The position numbers and the translations under genes were made by a program. Below are positions 58,612 through 64,000 of a DNA stretch of 64,000 bases, piece after piece (within the stretch, counting starts at the first letter, position 1; each line of letters begins with the position of its first letter). Location: positions 62,001 through 126,000 of the forward strand of contig NZ_SJOJ01000006.1 in assembly GCF_004330295.1 (NCBI RefSeq), written 5' to 3'. Below the pieces are notes generated by a model that saw only the letters and a program-made list of their open reading frames with translations, had not been told where the DNA came from and made no database searches. Origin of the DNA: Rahnella victoriana. GTDB lineage: Bacteria; Pseudomonadota; Gammaproteobacteria; Enterobacterales; Enterobacteriaceae.

Positions 58612-59196
58612 TTACTGGTCGTCTTCTTCCACGTCATCCAGATCCTGCGGTAACTGTTCTTCCAGCTCGTCACGCATGACCTGCAAGGCTTCGCGGCTGA
58701 TTTCAGACAGCGTGCGGTAGAAACCGCTGGTGGCATGGGCTTCTACTTTGCCGAGGAATTTTCCGCACCACGGGAAGAGTAACTCATCGAAAAGGGTAAT
58801 CTGCGCACTGACTTCGTCTTCCTGCGACTGGTCTTCCAGCCAGGAGGCCGCCAGTAACATGGCACCGAAATGGTCGGCAGGTGTTTCACCCAACGGCATG
58901 CCGCGCTGTTGCAGGAATGTCCGCACATCCATTTCGCTGGCACCCTCAACGTAATCGCTGCGGAAAGGCGATACCGCGCATTCTGAGCCGACAAACAGAC
59001 GGTTAAACTCAGCGGCCAGCGCTTCAGGATTGGCGCTTTCCTGCAAACGGATCAGCAACGCATCCTGCTCCAGCGGCCAGTGTTCACGCAGCTTGCCGTC
59101 CTGAATCAGACCAAACAGCGGAACCAGTAACGGATCCTGCGGCTGGCGGTAAAACAGCGTGCCCAGCACACGGCAGACAATGGAAAATTCATTCAT
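58612..59196 (-). CDS. ycdY: TorD-family chaperone YcdY
   Basis: 194 residues from ATG 59196 (MNEFSIVCRVLGTLFYRQPQ). Conserved EFNRLFVGSECAVSPFRSDY, FLQQRGMPLGETPADHFGAM and WCGKFLGKVEAHATSGFYRT identify the DMSO-reductase-like assembly chaperone family; in E. coli YcdY helps load zinc or activate YcdX. Next to ycdX as in E. coli; the acidic C-tail (EEQLPQDLDDVEEDDQ) is longer. Confidence 0.93.
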   Translation of the reverse strand: MNEFSIVCRVLGTLFYRQPQDPLLVPLFGLIQDGKLREHWPLEQDALLIRLQESANPEALAAEFNRLFVGSECAVSPFRSDYVEGASEMDVRTFLQQRGMPLGETPADHFGAMLLAASWLEDQSQEDEVSAQITLFDELLFPWCGKFLGKVEAHATSGFYRTLSEISREALQVMRDELEEQLPQDLDDVEEDDQ

Positions 59197-59256
59197 AACA
59201 GTCACCAGATCAGACAGTGAAAAGGGTTAATCACCCGCAATTTGGTCGCGACAATG

Positions 59257-59997
59257 TCACAGTTCGCTTAATTCAGCAATGGGCGCGCGGCCACGTTTTT
59301 CCAGAAAATCAAGGAAACGACGCGGACTGACGTTAAGGATACGGTCTTGCGGGAAATCAATGTCGCGCAAAATACGTTCGCAATGTTCAAAGCCGCCGAG
59401 GGAATACGCGATATGCGAATCCGAGCCCAGCGCCAGCCAGCCACCGGCTTCTTTGACTGCCAGCGCAATGGCACGGCAGTTTGGCTCACTGCCGACGCGT
59501 GAATGAATAAACGACGAATTATTCAGCTCCAGCGCGACGTTATATTTCGCGGCAGCGGCCGCCACGGCCGGAATATCAATCGGGTATTTCGGGTTACCCG
59601 GATGGGAAATAATATGCACTTCACCGCCAGCCATCGCCGCAATCACCGCCGCAGTATGGGTCTCTTTATCGACAGGTTGCATGACCGGCTCATGGAAACC
59701 GGCAATAATGACGTCGATTTCTTTGAGCATCGGGCCGGTACAGTCGATATCGCCATGAATGTTTTTAATGTTTGATTCAATACCGCGCAGGATACCGATC
59801 CCGTTTACCAGACGCGGCCAGACCCGCATATTCATAAAGTGCCAGTAGTGCGGCGCATCGGCCATATCAGGGCCATGATCGGTAATGGCAAACAGCTTAA
59901 TGCCCTTTTCCGCTGCTTCATCAATGTAATCATGTAACGTGCTGTAGGCGTGGGTGCTGGCAACAGTATGCATATGTAAATCAACCGGGTACGGCAT
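59257..59997 (-). CDS. ycdX: PHP-family phosphatase YcdX
   Basis: 246 residues: [20 protein letters not shown] (HxH), [40 protein letters not shown] and [20 protein letters not shown] are the four metal-binding motifs of the PHP trinuclear zinc site. Hydrolyses phosphate esters; linked to swarming in E. coli. Follows ycdY. Confidence 0.95.
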   Translation of the reverse strand: MPYPVDLHMHTVASTHAYSTLHDYIDEAAEKGIKLFAITDHGPDMADAPHYWHFMNMRVWPRLVNGIGILRGIESNIKNIHGDIDCTGPMLKEIDVIIAGFHEPVMQPVDKETHTAAVIAAMAGGEVHIISHPGNPKYPIDIPAVAAAAAKYNVALELNNSSFIHSRVGSEPNCRAIALAVKEAGGWLALGSDSHIAYSLGGFEHCERILRDIDFPQDRILNVSPRRFLDFLEKRGRAPIAELSEL

Positions 59998-60065
59998 GTG
60001 CTCTCCTCGAAAGTATTCCGCTGCGGCGAAATAACCGCAGCATTGATAATGTTAGCAGATGAAAG

Positions 60066-61007
60066 TCAGTAACCCCGCGCAGGATCGACACGTCCGGCTG
60101 GCTCGCGCCCCGCTTCTATCGCCAGAATATTGCTGACGATGCTGTCCATCGCCTGCTCCGGCAAGGTATCCGCACCGACGTGTGGCGTGATGCTGACACG
60201 CGGATGCGACCAGAACGGGTGCATGCCCGGCAACGGCTCTTCGACAAAAACGTCGAGCGTGGCCGCCGCAATCTGCCCGCTGTCGAGCGCGCGCAGCAAA
60301 TCGCCTTCCACCAGATGTCCGCCACGGCCAAGGTTAATCAGATAGGCATTATGCGGGAGATGTGTGAACAGTTGATGATTGAGAATACCGGCGGTGTGCG
60401 GGGTATTGGGCAACAGATTGATCAGGACTTTGCAGCCCCCGGCGAACGCCGCCAGTTGGTCATCACCAAAGAAACTCTGCACGCCCTGCTGCGACTTGGC
60501 ACTGCGGCTCCAGGTGCGGACGTTAAACTGCATCGCCACCAGCGCCTCTGCCACGCGACTGCCGAGCACGCCGGCACCGAGAATACCGACAGTAAAATCA
60601 CTGCGGGAGTGCGGTGTCAGCGGACGCCACTGCTTCTGTTGCTGGAACAGCTGGTATTCATCCATCCGGCGGAAATAACGCAGCACGCAGGCCAGTGCGT
60701 ATTCCTGCATCTGCAACGCCATGCCGGTATCCTCAAGGCGCAACAGCGGCACACCGGCAGGCAAGGTGCCCGGCTGACGCTGTTCCTGCGTGAGGATCGC
60801 ATCGACCCCCGCCCCGAGCGCAAAAATGCCTTTCAGCGTGGTACGCGCCGCCAGCATGGCATGCGGCGGTCGCCAGACCAGCGCATAATCCGCCGGCTGG
60901 TCATCGCTGGCATTCCACACGCGCATGTTGGCCTGCGGCAATCGTTGGGTTATTCCGTCAATCCAGGGTTTTGCATCAGCTGTAGGGTGGTAAAAAATAA
61001 TGTTCAT
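60066..61007 (-). CDS. ghrA: Glyoxylate/hydroxypyruvate reductase A
   Basis: 313 residues of the D-2-hydroxyacid dehydrogenase family. FTVGILGAGVLGSRVAEALV is the NAD(P) GxGxxG motif; catalytic Arg in LINLGRGGHLVEGDLLRALD, Glu in FVEEPLPGMHPFWSHPRVSI and His in TPHVGADTLPEQA are in place. Reduces glyoxylate and hydroxypyruvate. In E. coli it is in the same group with ycdX/ycdY. Confidence 0.95.
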   Translation of the reverse strand: MNIIFYHPTADAKPWIDGITQRLPQANMRVWNASDDQPADYALVWRPPHAMLAARTTLKGIFALGAGVDAILTQEQRQPGTLPAGVPLLRLEDTGMALQMQEYALACVLRYFRRMDEYQLFQQQKQWRPLTPHSRSDFTVGILGAGVLGSRVAEALVAMQFNVRTWSRSAKSQQGVQSFFGDDQLAAFAGGCKVLINLLPNTPHTAGILNHQLFTHLPHNAYLINLGRGGHLVEGDLLRALDSGQIAAATLDVFVEEPLPGMHPFWSHPRVSITPHVGADTLPEQAMDSIVSNILAIEAGREPAGRVDPARGY

Positions 61008-61070
61008 CGGGGAAGCCTCCTGTGAACAGACAGATTTCCCTGAATATCATCAGGATGCAACCCTGTGGAG

Positions 61071-61103
61071 TAAAAAAGAACAAGCCCCGGAATCCGGGGC
61101 TTG
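61071..61103 (-). terminator. Terminator of POT transporter gene
   Basis: Minus strand CAAGCCCCGGATTCCGGGGC then TTG TTCTTTTTTA, a perfect 10-bp stem after the gene ending at 61133. Confidence 0.85.
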
Positions 61104-61132
61104 TAAGGTGACATGGTGATACTGCGATAACA

Positions 61133-62611
61133 TCAGGCGGTGGCAGGCTCGCGGCGGATCATCCGGCGCAGCAGCGGAATAAGCACCAGCAGCACAACAC
61201 CCGTCGCAACCGCTCCCCAGCCCAGCGCATTGAATACCTGGCTGTAGCCCGGATTGGTCAGCACCGGCGTGCTGCCCGCGTTTTGTGGCATCAGCCCGGA
61301 AATGTAACTCGCCAGTACCGAGGCCACGCCTGTAACCATCATCCAGCAACCCATCATCACGCCCTGATAACGCGCCGGAGCCAGTTTGCCAATCATGGCG
61401 TAGCCGATCGGCGAAATCAGTAACTCACCGATACTTTGCAGCAGATAGCTGATGGCAATCCATTTGAACGCCACCAGACCGTCGCCGCCCGCCAGATGGA
61501 TGCCGAAAGGCAGTACCAGCATGCCCAGCCCCATACAGAACAGGGATGCCGAAAACTGCGCCGGAATATCGATGTTCCAGCCGCGCTGGCGCAGGCGATT
61601 GAACCACAGCGCCATCAGCGGGCCGCCAATGACGATCACAACAGTATTGATGTTCTGGATCCACTGCGGTGCCACGCGGATACCGTAAACGTTCAGATCG
61701 ATATTATGTTCAGAGAACAACATCAGCCCCATTGGTGCCAGCTGATACAACGTCCAGAACACCAGCGAACCGAGCGCCAGCAGCAGATACGCCTTCATCC
61801 GGCGGCGTTCATCCGCATCACGATGGCGGAAAGTGACCAGCGTCATCAAGGCGAAAATCACAATGCCCAGCGCGACGACAAAGTAACTGCTGAATTCTGC
61901 GTGGGTCAGCAACATACGGATCACCGGCACCAGCACGATCAGAATGGCAATACCGACCGCCAGTCTGCGCAACCACTGACTGCGGCTGACGTCTTTCAGC
62001 GGCGTACTGATATCAGCCAGAATAGACCAGCGGGAGATCGTCACGACAATCGCCGCCACATTCCCCAGCGTGGCGAACAGGAACAGCGCACGGTAGTTTT
62101 CGCTCAGTTGGAAATACCCTGCCACCGCAAAACCGATAAAGAAGCCGAGGTTCATCCCGGCGTAATTCCACAGAAACGCGGATTCACGGCGGTCATCGTC
62201 CGGTGCGAATCGCTGCGTCAGCATCATATTCAGGCAGGTGACATTCAGCCCGCTGCCGGTCAGGAACATTGCCAGCCCCCAGTACAACCCGGTCACGCCC
62301 TCCAGCGCAATCAGTGCGCAGCCAAAGACCTGCAACACCATGCCCAGCACAAACAGATTCCGGTTACTGAGATAACGCCCGCCGAGGTAGCCGCCGAACA
62401 TGTGCAGCCCGTAGTTGAACGCGCCGAACACGCCCATGATGGCGTTGGCGTTATCTTCGCTGAAGCCGAGTTTTTTGGTCGCGTACAGGACCAGCGTGGA
62501 ATACAGCACCGCAAAGCCGAGCGTCGCGAATGTCTGAACGAAGAATAACGTGCCCGCGCCGGCAGGTATCGCCGTCCGGTGCTGCGATGTGGTGTTATTT
62601 GACTGACTCAA
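61133..62611 (-). CDS. POT/PTR-family peptide transporter
   Basis: 492 residues with 12 or more membrane helices. FFVQTFATLGFAVLYSTLVL, GLHMFGGYLGGRYLSNRNLF, FLTGSGLNVTCLNMMLTQRF and FLWNYAGMNLGFFIGF are the PTR signature regions; ISYLLQSIGELLISPIGYAM is the conserved late motif. A proton-coupled peptide importer related to DtpA-D, but not clearly assignable to one. Downstream terminator; 400-bp upstream region divergent from the tRNA. Confidence 0.9.
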   Translation of the reverse strand: MSQSNNTTSQHRTAIPAGAGTLFFVQTFATLGFAVLYSTLVLYATKKLGFSEDNANAIMGVFGAFNYGLHMFGGYLGGRYLSNRNLFVLGMVLQVFGCALIALEGVTGLYWGLAMFLTGSGLNVTCLNMMLTQRFAPDDDRRESAFLWNYAGMNLGFFIGFAVAGYFQLSENYRALFLFATLGNVAAIVVTISRWSILADISTPLKDVSRSQWLRRLAVGIAILIVLVPVIRMLLTHAEFSSYFVVALGIVIFALMTLVTFRHRDADERRRMKAYLLLALGSLVFWTLYQLAPMGLMLFSEHNIDLNVYGIRVAPQWIQNINTVVIVIGGPLMALWFNRLRQRGWNIDIPAQFSASLFCMGLGMLVLPFGIHLAGGDGLVAFKWIAISYLLQSIGELLISPIGYAMIGKLAPARYQGVMMGCWMMVTGVASVLASYISGLMPQNAGSTPVLTNPGYSQVFNALGWGAVATGVVLLVLIPLLRRMIRREPATA

Positions 62612-62941
62612 GAAAGACCCCTGTCCTTATCTGATAGATAAACTCTGCTTCAAATGGTGACTTGTGCAGTTCTTATACGAAGCATTTTTTTAGAGTGCAT
62701 TGTTATACCGCTACCACCAGCGATCGCCACAACATATCTTGCTATTTTGCCGTCACAAAAAGCGTTTGCCGGTAAATTGTGCTTTTATGCAGTTATGCTA
62801 ATTATTTATTCACGATGATAAGCGAGATTAATCACGCAACGTGACCGCATAACCGCTGTTCATCCTTCACGCATTTTTTGCTCTGTAAATCATCAGATTG
62901 TTCTAAGTTTGTCTAATCGGTAAAGATCCTGCAAAAGAGGG
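62612..62941. other. Upstream region of POT transporter and tRNA
   Basis: About 330 AT-rich bases with TTTTTTTAGAGTG and CAGTTATGCTAATTATTT-like stretches. No gene is seen; promoter elements for the transporter are likely but none can be assigned firmly. Confidence 0.5.
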
Positions 62942-62970
62942 TTGACGCTGACCTCAGTTTTCCCTACATT
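62942..62970 (+). promoter_or_regulatory. Promoter of the serine tRNA
   Basis: TTGACG and TACATT spaced by 17 bp, with a GC-rich discriminator AGCGCCGG that is typical of stringently controlled stable RNA promoters. The tRNA starts 37 bp after the -10. Confidence 0.8.
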
Positions 62971-63007
62971 AGCGCCGGTCAGCAGCACTGCGGTGTGGCT
63001 GACAGCT

Positions 63008-63097
63008 GGAGAGGTGTCTGAGTGGCTGAAGGAGCACGCCTGGAAAGTGTGTATATGAGCAATCGTATCGAGGGTTCGAACCCCTCTCTCTCCACCA
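63008..63097 (+). tRNA. tRNA-Ser (GGA)
   Basis: Acceptor GGAGAGG pairs with TCTCTCC; anticodon stem CACGC/GTGTG with loop CTGGAAA gives anticodon GGA (serine UCC/UCU). The long variable arm (ATATG..CGTAT) is class II, and the T-arm is GAGGG/CCCTC with TTCGAAC. CCA is encoded. The base before CCA is A, while E. coli serine tRNAs have G73, a minor oddity. Confidence 0.95.
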
Positions 63098-63105
63098 CAT
63101 TATAG

Positions 63106-63141
63106 AAAAAAGGTCCTGATGAAAATCAGGACCTTTTTTTT
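63106..63141. terminator. Terminator after tRNA-Ser
   Basis: AAAAAAGGTCCTGAT and ATCAGGACCTTTTTTT make a strong stem with A- and T-runs, working for both the tRNA and the convergent dehydrogenase gene. Confidence 0.9.
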
Positions 63142-63167
63142 GCTTTCGTACAAGCCGCACAAGCAAC

Positions 63168-64000
63168 TCAAATAATCGTATAGCCGCCATCAACGATAAG
63201 ATTTTCGCCGGTGATCATCCCGGCCTTTTCACTGACCAGATAGGCTACCGCACCGGCAATTTCATCCGGCATCGCAAATCGACCTGCGGGAATTTTTGCC
63301 GTCATGGCCGTCGCTCTTTCCCCCTGCCAGTAGCGTTTACCTAATTCCGTTTCTACTACCGTCGGTGAAATCGTATTAACCGTTATGCCAAATTGCCCCC
63401 ACTCCGCCGCCAGTACTTTTGACGCGATCACCAGACCGGCCTTGCTGGTGCAATACGCCGCATGATTCTCCAGCGCAATCACACTCGCCTGCGAAGCGAT
63501 ATTCACAATGCGCCCGTATTTCTGAGCAATCATGTACTTTCCGGCAGCCTGCGAGAGAAAATAGGGTGCGGTCAGATTCACTAACAACGTGGCATCCCAG
63601 CTCTCTTTTTTCACCTGAGAGGCCGCTTCGAGAATGCCGATCCCGGCGTTGTTCACCAGAATATCAATCCTGCCGTAACGGCCGATAACCTGCTCAATCA
63701 GCGCGGGAATGGCGGCAATGTCCGACAAATCAGCCGCGATACCGAACCCGTCACCGGTGAGTTCCCCGGCCTGCACGGCAACCTGTGGATCCTTATCCAC
63801 CATCACGACGGTGGCGCCGAGCTGGATCATCAGTTCGGTGATCGCCAGTCCGATCCCTGCCGATGCGCCAGTCACAACAGCAATGCTCGGCAGAAACGAA
63901 GCGATAATGCCGTAACCGATAGTGAACATCGACCAGATCCACCCGGTCGCCGACGCCAGCCTGTGTGAAGGTGTTCTTTGTACGACCAGCACATAGAACG
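63168..64000 (-). CDS. Short-chain dehydrogenase fused to MFS-like segment, partial
   Basis: The open frame continues past the right edge. From about residue 37 it is an SDR: IAVVTGASAGIGLAITELMI (cofactor motif), ILVNNAGIGILEAASQ (NNAG), IVNIASQASVIALENHAAYC with Ser, YCTSKAGLVIASK (YxxxK) and a typical C-terminus GENLIVDGGYTII. The upstream visible part (QRTPSHRLASATGWIWSMFT; IGYGIIASFLPS) resembles a membrane helix of an MFS transporter. The join suggests an in-frame gene fusion, with SDR start codon and N-terminal strand replaced. Confidence 0.85.
   Translation of the reverse strand, partial: FYVLVVQRTPSHRLASATGWIWSMFTIGYGIIASFLPSIAVVTGASAGIGLAITELMIQLGATVVMVDKDPQVAVQAGELTGDGFGIAADLSDIAAIPALIEQVIGRYGRIDILVNNAGIGILEAASQVKKESWDATLLVNLTAPYFLSQAAGKYMIAQKYGRIVNIASQASVIALENHAAYCTSKAGLVIASKVLAAEWGQFGITVNTISPTVVETELGKRYWQGERATAMTAKIPAGRFAMPDEIAGAVAYLVSEKAGMITGENLIVDGGYTII

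Noticed and set aside
61436-62548. 370-residue plus-strand frame opposite the POT transporter
   Set aside because: His/Gln/Arg-rich shadow of a membrane protein; no family signal.

Overview
The window is enterobacterial, probably Yersiniaceae (Rahnella/Serratia-like; the genus is my inference). It holds a lambda-type prophage from the left edge to about 46.9 kb, then about 17 kb of conserved chromosome. The chromosomal order (cutC, yecM, argS; then grxB, mdtH, rimJ, yceH, mviM, murJ; then yceB, ycdY, ycdX, ghrA; a serine tRNA) follows gene groups known from E. coli.

Prophage. The late genes lie on the minus strand and are read right to left: Q antiterminator, holin/endolysin/spanin lysis genes, a lambda-like cos site, small and large terminase, gpW, portal, protease-capsid fusion, head-tail joining genes, then tail genes Z, U, V, G/T, H, M, L, K, I and J (J runs off the left edge). 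To the right lie the replication and regulation genes (an O-like protein with internal iterons, two DNA methyltransferases, RusA, a Rha-type antirepressor, CII/YmfL-like, Cro), a CI repressor flanked by two operator clusters, and a rightward early operon ending in a PrtN-like activator. No integrase for this prophage is visible. Apparent cargo genes sit at 5.75 kb, 29.5 kb, 32.2 kb and 32.9 kb.

Nested element. The main discovery is an 11.2-kb integrated element (13374-24557) inside the prophage's own ClpP-protease/major-capsid gene. It splits that gene at the codons for the protease active-site motif M-M-I-H. An 11-bp direct repeat flanks it. It encodes a P4-type integrase next to its right end, an AlpA-like regulator, an Icd-like protein, a P4/D5-type primase-helicase with an iteron-rich origin, and a divergent small DNA-binding protein. 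It also carries phage-derived parts: its own intact protease-capsid fusion, a near copy of the prophage cos site with a different predicted overhang, a Nu1-like DNA-binding domain without the rest of small terminase, and a second tail-assembly protein I. It has no portal, large terminase or other tail genes. This is the layout of a helper-dependent phage satellite, living in the capsid gene of its probable helper and carrying a replacement capsid gene whose own copy of the integration core differs at 3 of 11 bases.

Cargo. Within the satellite an AT-rich, translationally coupled pair encodes a proteasome-like N-terminal-nucleophile hydrolase and a HEPN-domain protein with an R-x4-H motif. This looks like an undescribed toxin or anti-phage module. 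At the other end is a 119-residue protein made of about five FDY-type repeats. Both occupy the cargo positions typical of satellites.

Right part. The chromosomal genes are intact apart from the last, which at the right edge appears to be an in-frame fusion of an MFS-transporter segment with a short-chain dehydrogenase.
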